A program made the translations under genes and the position numbers. Below, one piece after another: positions 54,799-62,991 of a DNA stretch of 64,000 nucleotides (position 1 is its first letter; each line of letters begins with the position of its first letter). The DNA lies in assembly GCA_016125095.1 (NCBI GenBank), contig WGMK01000006.1, positions 62,001-126,000 on the forward strand, read 5' to 3'. Source of the DNA: Candidatus Hydrogenedens sp. GTDB lineage: Bacteria; Hydrogenedentota; Hydrogenedentia; Hydrogenedentales; JAEUWI01. The notes below the pieces were generated by a model that was not told the origin of the DNA, ran no database searches, and worked only from the letters and a program-made list of their open reading frames with translations.

Positions 54799-54995
54799 CC
54801 GGCGGCTGCGAGGCCCCGCGCACGCCCCGGCCATCGCTGCAGGTCCACTGGAAATGCTGTGGCGTGTATTCTCGCATCTACCTCAACCGCGACGAGACCT
54901 ATTTCGCGGGAAACTGCCCGCGCTGCGCGTCGCCCGTGCGCATCCGCGCCGTGAAGGGCGGCGGCAGCAAATCGCGCTTCTGGACGGTCGAGTAG
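54795..54995 (+). CDS. Small zinc-ribbon-like protein (66 aa)
   Basis: 66 aa, overlapping the previous gene by ATGA. Cysteines occur as WKCCGVYSRIY and then GNCPRCASPVRI 19 residues later, which fits a single zinc ribbon (CC plus CPRC). No catalytic part. The pairing of a small membrane protein and a zinc ribbon next to a CBM protein is unusual, and the function is unknown. Confidence 0.6.
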   Translation: MTGGCEAPRTPRPSLQVHWKCCGVYSRIYLNRDETYFAGNCPRCASPVRIRAVKGGGSKSRFWTVE

Positions 54996-55001
54996 CGCCG
55001 C

Positions 55002-56135
55002 GTGAAGGTGTGCATCCTCCAGACCCTGCACGAGCACGACGACAAGCGCGTGTTTCAAAAGGTGGCCCGCAGCCTTGTGCGCGGTGGCCATGAGGTGGTC
55101 TCTATCGTGCCGGATACCGGCGAGGTGCCCGAGGCGGCGGATGGCGTCACCTTCCGCACCGTTCCCGCCACCCACGGTCTGGTGCAGCGATTCTTCGTGC
55201 TGCCGAAGCTCATTGCCGCAGGCCGCCGCGAACGCGCCGGCGTCTATATCGGCGTCGAGCCCGAGAGCTGGGTGGCGGCGCTGATCTGCAAGTTCACCAC
55301 CGGCGGCAAGGCCGTGTTCGACATGCACGAACACGTGCAGACCGAGTTCAGCAAGTTCTTTCCGCGCGCGATGCGGCCCCCGGTCGAATGGCTCACCGTG
55401 AAAATCATGCGGCTCTTCGCGCGCGCCACCGACCTCATCATCCTCACGCGCGAAAGCTTCGACCCGCCCTGGCAGGGGCTCTCCGTGCCGCGCATCACGG
55501 TCATCAACACCAACCACCTGCAGCCCCGGTGCGCGCACGTGCCCGAGGAACTCCGCGCGCGCTACGCCGGCAAGCGCGTGATTCTGCACCAGGGCATCTT
55601 TGGCGACGTACGCGGCTCGTGGCAGTTGCTCGAGGCCATGAAGCAGCTCGCGCCGCGCTACCCCGATCTCGTCTGCGTGCTCCTCGGGCGCTACGTCTAT
55701 GGCTCCGAGCAGGAATACCGCGATGCCATCCGCGACGCCGGACTCGTGGCGCAGCTGCAATTCGCCGGGGTCGTGCCCTACGACGCCGTGCCTGCCTACA
55801 TCGCCCTGTCCGAAATCGGGCTCATCCTCTTTCAGCCCGGCCCGCTGAACCACACCCTCGCCATGCCCCACAAGCTCTTCGACTACATGCGCGAAGCCCG
55901 GCCCGTCGTCGCCCCCGATTTCGCGCTCGAGGTCGGCCGCATCATGCGCGAAGCCGACTGCGGCCTCCTCACCGACGTCAGCGATCCCGCCGCCATCGCC
56001 GCCGCCATCGCCCGCCTGCTAGACCATCCCGCCGAAGCCCAGCGCCTCGGCCAAAACGGCCGCCGCGCCGTCGAGACCCAATACCACTGGGAAGCCGAAG
56101 AACAAGTCCTGCTCGAAGCCTTCGGGAAGCTGTAG
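55002..56135 (+). CDS. Glycosyltransferase family 4 protein
   Basis: 377 aa from a GTG at 55002, 6 bases after the zinc-ribbon stop. It has the two-Rossmann-domain GT-B pattern: an N-terminal acceptor half (CILQTLHEHDDKRVFQKVARSLVRGGHEV), then a C-terminal donor half with HQGIFGDVRGSWQLLEAM, CVLLGRYVYG, FAGVVPYDAVPAYI and MPHKLFDYMREARPVVAPDFALEVG. The typical ExxxxxxxE is close to DFALEVGRIMREA. It probably transfers a sugar from a nucleotide sugar onto a surface polysaccharide or lipid. Substrate unknown. Confidence 0.88.
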   Translation: MKVCILQTLHEHDDKRVFQKVARSLVRGGHEVVSIVPDTGEVPEAADGVTFRTVPATHGLVQRFFVLPKLIAAGRRERAGVYIGVEPESWVAALICKFTTGGKAVFDMHEHVQTEFSKFFPRAMRPPVEWLTVKIMRLFARATDLIILTRESFDPPWQGLSVPRITVINTNHLQPRCAHVPEELRARYAGKRVILHQGIFGDVRGSWQLLEAMKQLAPRYPDLVCVLLGRYVYGSEQEYRDAIRDAGLVAQLQFAGVVPYDAVPAYIALSEIGLILFQPGPLNHTLAMPHKLFDYMREARPVVAPDFALEVGRIMREADCGLLTDVSDPAAIAAAIARLLDHPAEAQRLGQNGRRAVETQYHWEAEEQVLLEAFGKL

Positions 56136-56207
56136 GGCGCGCCTCGGCCCACGGCCCGGCGCGATTGCCGATAACGCTGTTCGGGTGTCGTGCCGTATCG
56201 AGGGCGT

Positions 56208-56353
56208 CTACACCGTCCGCCGCGACCAGAAGCCCAGCCGCTACGACACCACCGCCGACGAGTATCACTACATCCTCGTCGAGCAAGACGCCGACGGCCT
56301 CTTCAGCGATTTCCCCGACGACGCCGTGAAAGCCCTGGGCCGGTAGATTTCAC
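56208..56353 (+). pseudogene. Duplicated 3' fragment of the glpQ gene
   Basis: This 146-base stretch is the same as 42029-42174 except for two synonymous changes. It contains the last 45 or so codons of the GDPD gene in frame (YTVRRDQKPSRYDTTADEYHY...) and the stop plus the flanking AGATTTCAC. No start or catalytic region is present, so it is an inactive remnant. It lies just after the GT4 gene, with the nested inverted repeats directly downstream. Confidence 0.9.
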
Positions 56354-56670
56354 AACCCACGTAGGGTGGGCTCGGCCCACGTCTTGACGCGACGTCGCCG
56401 GCAATGCGACGGCGCGAGTCCCGAACTCCACACGCCAAGATGGGTCCCCGCGTGCGCGAGGATGACGATTTTGGTGCATGCTACGCGATGTATTCCGTGC
56501 ACCATCGGCACGAATATCCACGCGAACACACCGGGAGGTGGGCCGAGGCCCAACCTACGCGCTGAGCCGGAGCAATCGCGCCGCTCCCCCGTTGTCGTCA
56601 TCCTCGCGCACGCGGGGACCCATCTTGACGCGGCGGCTGTAGGTTCAGTCTATGTTCCGACGGAGAAACC
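56354..56670. repeat. Nested inverted-repeat region
   Basis: No gene is visible between the gdpd fragment and 56688. The region holds a perfect 33-bp inverted repeat (56436-56468 and 56595-56627; left arm begins CAAGATGGGTCCCCGCGTGC). Outside and between these lies a second, imperfect inverted pair (near 56359-56380, CGTAGGGTGGGCTCGGCCCACG, and 56537-56560, GGTGGGCCGAGGCCCAACCTACGCG). The layout is that of two repeat families combined, with a ~126-base centre. No protein-coding capacity seen. Confidence 0.8.
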
Positions 56671-56688
56671 AATTCTTCGCCCTGCTGA

Positions 56689-57402
56689 CTAATCGCTATT
56701 GATTCGAATCCGTAATTTGAGAGCGAGCAACAACGTCCGTGGCAGACTGCTGACGAACATAAACACTGAGAAAAGAATGAATTCAAACTCAGCGTAATTC
56801 GGTGTTCCGAACAATAATCTGAACTGAACGCATATGACGAGGCCGAAATCAAGACCTCTAAACAACTCTTGAATCAACAAGGCTGCCGTCGGGTAATTAT
56901 GCGAATAAACTTGTCGGGGCAGATAGATCGTTGCGGTGGCCATGCCAGCGCACAGGCACCCCATAAGGCTCGACATGATCGCGCTTGCTGTAAACCACGG
57001 TGAGACAGCGAAAGCCACGAAATACATGGCGAGTCTAAAGAGGAAAACAAAAATCTGCGGTGGTCTCTGCAGGTCGTCCGACAACCATCTCAACTCTCGC
57101 TGCTCTCGTTTCGTCACCAACCGCCATCGGTACGCGCGCTGCAATTGTCTCGGCTTTCCCAGGTCGGCCATGGCGCGATCGTGGGCGACCATTTCGGTCA
57201 CGCCACTGGCGCGGTGCCGGCTGTAGGCCATGCGGTAATGCTCGGCCAGTTCGTCGTACACGCGCGCTGCCGATTCCTCGGTCAGCTTTTCGCTCACGTC
57301 TTTAATCAGGCGCTCCAGCCGAGCCGCCCGTATGGCGTCGTTGCCGGAAGGATATTCCACGCCTTCGCGCGTGTCGCCGAGGATTTCTGTGATGTCATGC
57401 AT
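56689..57402 (-). CDS. Permease-prefix/HAAS-like membrane protein
   Basis: 237 aa. Residues 1-90 form a helical N-terminal region with DITEILGDTREGVEYPSGNDAIRAARLE, ELAEHYRMAYSRHRASGVTEMVAHDRAMADLGKP, which is close to the permease-prefix/HAAS-type helical domain seen in proteins controlled by PadR. Four or so membrane helices follow (IFVFLFRLAMYFVAF to FILFSVFMFVSSLPRTLLLAL). It is a paralogue of the next gene upstream, from which it likely arose by duplication. Function unknown; linked to the PadR gene. Confidence 0.75.
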   Translation of the reverse strand: MHDITEILGDTREGVEYPSGNDAIRAARLERLIKDVSEKLTEESAARVYDELAEHYRMAYSRHRASGVTEMVAHDRAMADLGKPRQLQRAYRWRLVTKREQRELRWLSDDLQRPPQIFVFLFRLAMYFVAFAVSPWFTASAIMSSLMGCLCAGMATATIYLPRQVYSHNYPTAALLIQELFRGLDFGLVICVQFRLLFGTPNYAEFEFILFSVFMFVSSLPRTLLLALKLRIRINSD

Positions 57403-57417
57403 AGAAAATCCTTTCCG

Positions 57418-58146
57418 CTACGCCGTCCGCATCCGGGACACTTTGCCGACGATGCGTTCGGTAGCCACGACACTCCACGCAGCCGCAACGACCAAGATGG
57501 CTGCAAACAGTCCATCAAGCACGCGCGTTGGTGCATCCATTTCCGTAAGCTGCATGCAGACAATCTGGTAAGTGAACATGCCGGAAGCATCCAGGACGGA
57601 GAATAGGGCGGCAGTGCGGAGCGCGACGACCTTCTTGCCAGCCGTAGCCAGCCATATTTGCAGGCGTACGCTGTAGTGGCAATACCCAACGTAGGCGACC
57701 AATCCGCAGCACCAAAGCCAGGGCGAGAAATAAACCACAAGCAGTAAGAGCCAGAGGCTGAGAAATGCGGCGCGATAGAGGAACCGGCCCTTGGGTGATA
57801 GAACTCCGCTCTCCGCGAGGAGCATCGCCCCATCCAGCACAGCCTGATCGTTCCGCGTCAGTAGCCGCGCACGGAACTGCCGGTTCAACCTGCGAGGGTT
57901 GCCGAGGTCCCACAGAGCGCGGTCATGCGCTTCGTATTCGGCCGCGCCGCCGGCGCGATGCCGGCTGTATGCCATCTGGTAGTGCTCGGCCAACTCGCCG
58001 CGTGCGATCTGCTTGGACTCGTCAGACAGCCACTTCGTCGTTCGGCACAGATAGAAGTCCAATTCCCCTGCCCGGATCGCGTCCGTCTCTGTAGCGTAGG
58101 GCGCCCCCTCACGCGTCTCGCCGAGGATATCGGTAATATCGTTCAT
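57418..58146 (-). CDS. Permease-prefix/HAAS-like membrane protein, paralogue
   Basis: 242 aa from the ATG at 58146, which overlaps the PadR stop by ATGA. N-terminal DITDILGETREGAPYATETDAIRAGEL, then GELAEHYQMAYSRHRAGGAAEYEAHDRALWDLGNPRRL, is shared with the downstream protein; the membrane part (LLLLVVYFSPWLWCCGLVAYVGYC and GLFAAILVVAAAWSVVA) is different in sequence. In other bacteria PadR-HAAS pairs control a membrane protein or transporter gene together. No transporter ATPase is nearby here. Confidence 0.78.
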   Translation of the reverse strand: MNDITDILGETREGAPYATETDAIRAGELDFYLCRTTKWLSDESKQIARGELAEHYQMAYSRHRAGGAAEYEAHDRALWDLGNPRRLNRQFRARLLTRNDQAVLDGAMLLAESGVLSPKGRFLYRAAFLSLWLLLLVVYFSPWLWCCGLVAYVGYCHYSVRLQIWLATAGKKVVALRTAALFSVLDASGMFTYQIVCMQLTEMDAPTRVLDGLFAAILVVAAAWSVVATERIVGKVSRMRTA

Positions 58147-58481
58147 GGCGTTTCGGTCTCCCCCGGGTTCCAGGGTCCGCCGAGGATGACGCCGACCGCG
58201 CGGGAGAGGCGCTCCCAATCGCGGCGCTGCTTGGAGAGCGCGCGTTTGCCTGCGGGGGTAATGCGGTAATAGCGCCGCTTGCGGCCCTTCTCCATGCGCT
58301 CTTCGGCCACCACGTGGCCCTCGGCCTCGAGACCGTGCAGCGCGGGATACAGCGTGCCCTCGCGGAAATCGAGGACGCCCTCGGACCGCTGCTTAATCTC
58401 TTGCGCGATCCAATAGCCGTGCTTGGGGCCCTCTTCGAGCACCCCCAGCACCAGCGAATTCAATGTCCCTTTCAGGTGCAT
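58143..58481 (-). CDS. PadR-family transcriptional regulator
   Basis: 112 aa from the ATG at 58481, with GAGG nearby; a more upstream ATG at 58508 lacks it. A PadR winged helix is evident: GTLNSLVLGVLEEGPKHGYWIAQEIKQRSEGVLDFREGTLYPALHGLEAEGHVVAEERMEKGRKRRYYRITPAGKRAL. The short C-terminal tail fits the PadR-s2 type. It would repress its own operon, including the two membrane-protein paralogues, until an inducer binds. Confidence 0.92.
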   Translation of the reverse strand: MHLKGTLNSLVLGVLEEGPKHGYWIAQEIKQRSEGVLDFREGTLYPALHGLEAEGHVVAEERMEKGRKRRYYRITPAGKRALSKQRRDWERLSRAVGVILGGPWNPGETETP

Positions 58482-58559
58482 GCTGCCATACCTCGGATTC
58501 CGATGCATAGGATAGCAGCAGGCAGGGGGATTGGCAAGGGGAAACTGGAAACCTGTGTC

Positions 58560-58645
58560 CCGGGAGCGCTGCTCTCCAGAGCGGCTCTTGATGTGGGGAT
58601 TAGGTCATCGCGCCAAGATGCCGCTCTGGAGAGCAGCGCTCCCGG
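58560..58645. repeat. 88-bp-type MITE/REPIN-like element, copy 2
   Basis: CCGGGAGCGCTGCTCTCCAG at the left end and its exact complement at the right end form 26-bp inverted arms around a 34-base centre that differs slightly from the copy at 34716-34803. It sits in the short gap between the PadR gene and the dihydroorotase gene. Confidence 0.85.
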
Positions 58646-58649
58646 CACC

Positions 58650-59978
58650 CTACGCGGTGGCCCAATAGCCGCCGCGGGCGTGGTCGTATTGGGCGGCCTG
58701 GCCGCGGATGCTGGCATCGATCTGGCCGTCGCGGAAGACTTCCTGGCCGAGCACCCAGGTGCGGACGGGCCAGCCGGTGAGCTCGACGCCGTGCCAGGGG
58801 CTCCAGCCGCACTTGGTCACTTGTTCGCTGTCGCGGATCATCGCCTTCTTGTTGAGGTCCACGAGCACGAGGTCGGCGTCGTAGCCCTCGACGATGCGGC
58901 CCTTGTTCACGATGTCCCAGACGCGGGCGGGCGCGTCGCACATCCAATGCACCACCTGGTCGATGGTGCACAGCCCGAGGTGCACCTGGTTCAGCATGAG
59001 CGCCATCACGTTTTCCACGGCGGGCAGGCCGGAGGGTGATTTCGGGTAGGGCTGCTGTTTTTCTTCCAGCGTGTGCGGGGCGTGGTCGGTGGCGACCACC
59101 TGGATCGTGCCGTCGAGCAGCGCCTTCCACATCGCGGCATTGTCCTCGGCAGTCTTCACGGCAGGATTCATCTGCACCAGCGAGCCCAGCCGGGCGTAGT
59201 CGTCGGTATTGAAGAACAGGTGATGCGGGCAGACCTCCGCCGTCACCACGCCGGCATGGTCGGCGATATAGGGCAACTCCCCCGCAGCCGACACGTGCAG
59301 CACATGGAAGCGGTGCTTGTACTTGCGCGAGAGGTTCGTCGCGCGTTTCGTGGCGTAGATGGCCGCCGCGTGGTCGCGGATTTTCGAGTGGTCGGCGTAT
59401 TCGTGTCCGCCGTTGATCTTCGCGGCGTTCGCGCGCACGGTGGTCTCGTCTTCGCAATGCGCGCAAATGGGCAGCGTGGTCTCGGCGAAGATTCGCTCGA
59501 GCGCCTCCTGCCCGTCCACCAGCAGATCGCCCGTACTCGACCCGATGAATATCTTGATGCCCGGCACGCCCTCGGCCGCCGCCAGTTCTTCCACGTTGTC
59601 GGGGGTCGCGCCGATGTAGAAGCCGTAGTTCACCACGGACTTCGCAGCGCCCAGCGCCAGCTTCTCGGCAATGCGCTCGCGGTTGATGGCATTGGGAATG
59701 GTATTGGGCATCTCAAGAAAGGTGGTGATGCCGCCCTTGGCGCAGCCCAGGCTGCCGGTGTGCAAGTCTTCCTTGTGCGTCAGCCCCGGCTCGCGGAAAT
59801 GCACCTGGTCGTCGATGGCGCCGGGCAGCAGGTGCAGCCCCTCGGCGTCTACCACCGCGTCGGCTTGGGTGCTGTCGGGCGCCCCCACCGAGGCGATGAC
59901 GCCGCCGTCGATCAGTACATTCGTCTTCTGCGCGCCTTCCGGCAGCACGCACACCGCGTTCTTAATCAGGGTCTTCAT
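58650..59978 (-). CDS. pyrC: Dihydroorotase (Porphyromonas-type)
   Basis: 442 aa from the ATG at 59978. It closes the dihydroorotate ring in pyrimidine synthesis. The entry motif is [20 protein letters not shown], in which Q replaces the first metal-binding His of the usual HxH; I recall the same form in the Porphyromonas gingivalis enzyme. Other marks: [38 protein letters not shown] (carbamylated Lys), [36 protein letters not shown] and [13 protein letters not shown]. No other pyr genes are nearby. Confidence 0.9.
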   Translation of the reverse strand: MKTLIKNAVCVLPEGAQKTNVLIDGGVIASVGAPDSTQADAVVDAEGLHLLPGAIDDQVHFREPGLTHKEDLHTGSLGCAKGGITTFLEMPNTIPNAINRERIAEKLALGAAKSVVNYGFYIGATPDNVEELAAAEGVPGIKIFIGSSTGDLLVDGQEALERIFAETTLPICAHCEDETTVRANAAKINGGHEYADHSKIRDHAAAIYATKRATNLSRKYKHRFHVLHVSAAGELPYIADHAGVVTAEVCPHHLFFNTDDYARLGSLVQMNPAVKTAEDNAAMWKALLDGTIQVVATDHAPHTLEEKQQPYPKSPSGLPAVENVMALMLNQVHLGLCTIDQVVHWMCDAPARVWDIVNKGRIVEGYDADLVLVDLNKKAMIRDSEQVTKCGWSPWHGVELTGWPVRTWVLGQEVFRDGQIDASIRGQAAQYDHARGGYWATA

Positions 59979-60205
59979 ACGACTGCTTTCGGCCTTTCTT
60001 CCCGCCCGCCTGGGGCGTGTGCACTGCTCCGAGCATAGCACGCCGCGCCCCTGCCGCCGATACCCCGTCCGCGGCACACGCCCGCAAGAACCAGAAAAGC
60101 CCGATTATCCCCTTGCGCCCAAGGCATTCCGCGCGGTAGTGTACTGGGAATCAGGCATCCATCCCGGATGCCCCGATCTCTTCAACCCTCGAAAGGAAGT
60201 CTCCG

Positions 60206-60946
60206 ATGTTCAACGTATGGAACCGCGTGGCCTTGGGCCTGGTGCTGGCCGGCGCGGTGGTGTGCCCGGTGTGGGCGCAAGACGACGCCCCTGCCGACGC
60301 CGCGGCCGAACCCGACAAGACCGACGAGCTGGCCGTGCAGGCCTACGCCCTTGGTGTCAGCATCGGTAATTCCGTGAAGTGCGCGCCCGACGGCTTCCCG
60401 GTGGACGACATGGTCCGCGGACTGAAGGCCGCTTTGGCCGGCGACGAGCCGGAAATTAGCGCCGCCGACGTGCAGAAGGCCCTGCAGAAGTTCAACCTGG
60501 CCGCCCGCAGCTGGATGATGGAATGCCGCGAGAAGGAAGGCGCCGACAACGAAGCCAAGGCCAAGGCCTTCCTGGAAACGAATGCCAAGGAAGACGGCTG
60601 GAAAGTGACCGACAGCGGCCTGCAGTACATGGTGATCGAGGCCGGCGACGGCGCATCGCCCACCGCCAAGGACCAGGTGACCGTGCATTACCGCGGCACG
60701 CTGACCGACGGCACGCAGTTCGACAGCTCGTACGACCGCGGCCAGCCCACCACGTTCTTCCTGAACCAGGTGATTCCCGGCTGGACCGAGGGCCTGCAGC
60801 TGATGAAGCCGGGCGCGAAGTTCAAGTTCGCCATTCCGCCGGACCTCGGCTACGGCGTGAACAGCCCGGGCAGCATTCCGCCGAACAGCGTGCTGATATT
60901 CGAGGTGGAACTGCTCGAAGTGACCCCGGCGACGGCCGAGAACTAA
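60206..60946 (+). CDS. fkpA: FKBP-type peptidyl-prolyl isomerase (Mip/FkpA-like)
   Basis: 246 aa with a signal peptide (VALGLVLAGAVVCPVWAQD). Residues about 40-125 are helical dimerisation region (QAYALGVSIGNSVKC, VQKALQKFNL). Residues about 150-240 are the FKBP fold: VTVHYRGTLTDGTQFDSSYDRGQPTTFFLNQVIPGWTEGLQLMKPGAKFKFAIPPDLGYG. It catalyses proline isomerisation and acts as a chaperone in the periplasm. GAAAGG lies near the start codon. Confidence 0.93.
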   Translation: MFNVWNRVALGLVLAGAVVCPVWAQDDAPADAAAEPDKTDELAVQAYALGVSIGNSVKCAPDGFPVDDMVRGLKAALAGDEPEISAADVQKALQKFNLAARSWMMECREKEGADNEAKAKAFLETNAKEDGWKVTDSGLQYMVIEAGDGASPTAKDQVTVHYRGTLTDGTQFDSSYDRGQPTTFFLNQVIPGWTEGLQLMKPGAKFKFAIPPDLGYGVNSPGSIPPNSVLIFEVELLEVTPATAEN

Positions 60947-60964
60947 ACCGTGGAGTCCTCCCCC

Positions 60965-61660
60965 ATGCTGCATAAAATCACCCTCGGCCTCAGCGTTGGC
61001 TCTATCGTCCTGCTGGGCGGCGGACTGATGCTGGCGAACAAGGAGATTATTCCGCCGATGGCGGGGCTGGTCTTCTTTGTGCTGGCAGGGCTGTGCGGCG
61101 TGGCGGCGCTCCTGTGTTCCATCGGCGTCATCGCCACCACCCAGGCCTTCCATATCGCGATGGTCGGTATGCTCGGGTTCATCCCCGCGCTGGTGCTGGT
61201 GTGGGGCGTGAGCGAAGGCACCCGGTATCCGCCGATCAACGACATCACCACGGACATCGAGAACCCGCCGGCCTTCGAGGCCGCCGCGGCGCTCGAGGCC
61301 AACGCCGGACGCGACATGAGCTTTCCGGGCAAGTTCGGCGGCATCATCCGCGATGCCTACCCCGACCTCGCCCCGCATATCATGGAGCGCAGCAAGGAAC
61401 AGGCCTTCTCCATGGCCCTCGAGGCGGCCAAGGCGCAGCCCCGGTGGGAAATCATCCGTGAGGACGAGGACGCCGGCATCATCGAGTGCGTCGCGTCCAC
61501 GCAGGTGTTCAAGTGGCACGACGATGTGATCATACGCGTGCAAGACGCCGGCGGCGGCAAGACCCGCATCGATATGCGCTCGAAATCGCGCGAGGGCAAA
61601 GGCGATATCGGGGCGAATGCCAAGCGCATCCGCAAGTTCTTCACGTCGCTCGGCAGCTGA
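60965..61660 (+). CDS. DUF1499-family membrane protein
   Basis: 231 aa from the ATG at 60965 (GGAG 9 bases upstream; a GTG at 60950 is possible). Three hydrophobic segments (LGLSVGSIVLLGGGLML, GLVFFVLAGLCGVAALL, HIAMVGMLGFIPALVLVWG) precede a DUF1499 domain: YPPINDITTDIENPP, RWEIIREDEDAGIIECVASTQVFKWHDDVIIRV and RIDMRSKSREGKGDIGANAKRIRKFF. The function is not known. It probably shares the transcript of the FKBP gene. Confidence 0.88.
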   Translation: MLHKITLGLSVGSIVLLGGGLMLANKEIIPPMAGLVFFVLAGLCGVAALLCSIGVIATTQAFHIAMVGMLGFIPALVLVWGVSEGTRYPPINDITTDIENPPAFEAAAALEANAGRDMSFPGKFGGIIRDAYPDLAPHIMERSKEQAFSMALEAAKAQPRWEIIREDEDAGIIECVASTQVFKWHDDVIIRVQDAGGGKTRIDMRSKSREGKGDIGANAKRIRKFFTSLGS

Positions 61661-61682
61661 CGCCGCAATCCTGAATCGACCC

Positions 61683-61719
61683 GCGCGGCGCTCGTGCTAC
61701 ACTGGCACGAGCGCCGCGC
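61683..61719 (+). terminator. Hairpin between the DUF1499 and xerD genes
   Basis: A perfect 15-bp stem (GCGCGGCGCTCGTGC and its complement) with loop TACACTG is followed by TGCTTTTA. It is just downstream of the DUF1499 stop and 20 bases before xerD, so it may end the upstream operon. The loop holds a TACACT box, so a promoter role cannot be excluded. Confidence 0.6.
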
Positions 61720-61738
61720 TGCTTTTACAGGAGTATCC

Positions 61739-62632
61739 ATGCCCGCGAACGAACTGCAACAGGCCCTCGATCGGTTCATGGAAATGATGGTGCTGGAGGC
61801 CGGGCTGTCGGACCACACCCTCGCGGCCTACGGTTCCGACTTGCGCCGCTATCTCGAGGTCCTCGAGGACCGCGGTATTGATCGCCTGGCCACCATCCTG
61901 CGCGAGGATATCGTCGACCACCTGCAGGGCATGCGCGACGAGGGCATGAGCGCGCGCTCGACGGCACGGCACCTCAGCGCCATCCGCCGCTTCCACGCCT
62001 TCCTGCTCGAGGAGAGCATCGCCGAATCCGACCCCGCCGTGAACTTCGAGACGCCCCGGCTGGAACGCCGCCTGCCGAAGTTTCTCACCACCGAGGAAGT
62101 CGAGCGGCTGCTTAAGATTCCCGACCCTGCCGAGCCCGTGGGAGCGCGCGACGCCGCCGTGCTCGAACTGCTCTACTCCTGCGGCCTGCGCGTGTCGGAG
62201 CTTTCCAACCTGAAAATGAAAGAGCTCGACTTCGCCGAGAGCGAGGTGCGGGTGCTGGGCAAAGGCTCGAAAGTGCGGCTCATCCCTGTCGGCATCGAGG
62301 CGCTGCGCAAGGTGCAGCACTGGCTCTCCCTGCGGCCGCAGCTACAGCCGAAGGTCTCGAACCTCTTTGTCTCGGTACGCGGCAACCCGTATTCGCGCAA
62401 TGCCATCTGGAAACTGGTCACCGCGTGCGCGCGCCGGGCCAACATCAAGAAAGACCTCACGCCGCACACGCTGCGGCACTCCTTCGCCACCCACCTGCTC
62501 GACGGCGGCGCCGACCTGCGCGCCGTGCAGGAAATGCTCGGGCACAGTTCCATCACCACCACCCAGATTTACACCCACGTGAGCACCAGCCGCCTCGCCG
62601 ACGCCCACCGCAAGTTTCACCCGCGCGGGTAA
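61739..62632 (+). CDS. xerD: XerD-like tyrosine recombinase
   Basis: 297 aa from the ATG at 61739, with AGGAG before it; an upstream start at 61694 has none. N-terminal SAM-like core-binding domain (LSDHTLAAYGSDLRRYLEVL), and the catalytic part with CGLRVSELSNLK (Arg), GKGSKVRLIP (Lys), HTLRHSFATHLLDGGADLRAVQEMLGHSSITTTQIYTHV (His-x2-Arg, His, nucleophile Tyr). It resolves chromosome dimers at dif, most often with XerC. No recognisable dif site is close by. The last 16 bases overlap the end of the convergent gene. Confidence 0.93.
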   Translation: MPANELQQALDRFMEMMVLEAGLSDHTLAAYGSDLRRYLEVLEDRGIDRLATILREDIVDHLQGMRDEGMSARSTARHLSAIRRFHAFLLEESIAESDPAVNFETPRLERRLPKFLTTEEVERLLKIPDPAEPVGARDAAVLELLYSCGLRVSELSNLKMKELDFAESEVRVLGKGSKVRLIPVGIEALRKVQHWLSLRPQLQPKVSNLFVSVRGNPYSRNAIWKLVTACARRANIKKDLTPHTLRHSFATHLLDGGADLRAVQEMLGHSSITTTQIYTHVSTSRLADAHRKFHPRG

Positions 62633-62958
62633 GGGTCTTCCGGGGGCCGCGCGCCGAAAGACATCGGCCGGGGACGAAACTCGCCGAGCAGCGACTCCGG
62701 CACAAAGCCATGGAGCGTCGCCTTAAGCCGCTGCGTCGCCTGCTGCACCTGCTGGGGTGACCACCCCAGCGAAGCCGCAATGGCCGTGGGAAAAGAATCT
62801 GCGTAGCTGAGCAGCTCTTCAGCGCTGCGGATGGAAAGGGAGCCGAGGGCGGACAGCACGGGCTCCGGTATCTCTACCGAAGGCGAATCGCCAGGCGTCA
62901 CCTGCGCGCCAAAATCCCCGGGCGGCGGCTCCGCCCCCGGAACTCCCTGTAACTTCAT
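62617..62958 (-). CDS. Small protein of unknown function with EELL-SFP segment
   Basis: 113 aa; its stop lies within the end of xerD (16-base overlap). The N-terminal third is Pro/Gly-rich; the middle (RSAEELLSYADSFPTAIAASLGWSPQQVQQATQRLKATL, about 44-82) looks like a helix-hairpin-helix or death-like helical module. The same EELL...SFP phrase recurs in the N-terminal region of the protease 33 bases upstream, so the two are probably related in function, for example as protease and propeptide-like partner. No known family. Confidence 0.55.
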   Translation of the reverse strand: MKLQGVPGAEPPPGDFGAQVTPGDSPSVEIPEPVLSALGSLSIRSAEELLSYADSFPTAIAASLGWSPQQVQQATQRLKATLHGFVPESLLGEFRPRPMSFGARPPEDPYPRG

Positions 62959-62991
62959 CAGAGGATGTGCTCCTGTCGTCAGAAACGCAGT

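Noticed and set aside
61683..61719. A dif recombination site near xerD
   Set aside because: The palindrome is GC-rich and does not resemble the AT-rich dif core with XerC/XerD half-sites.
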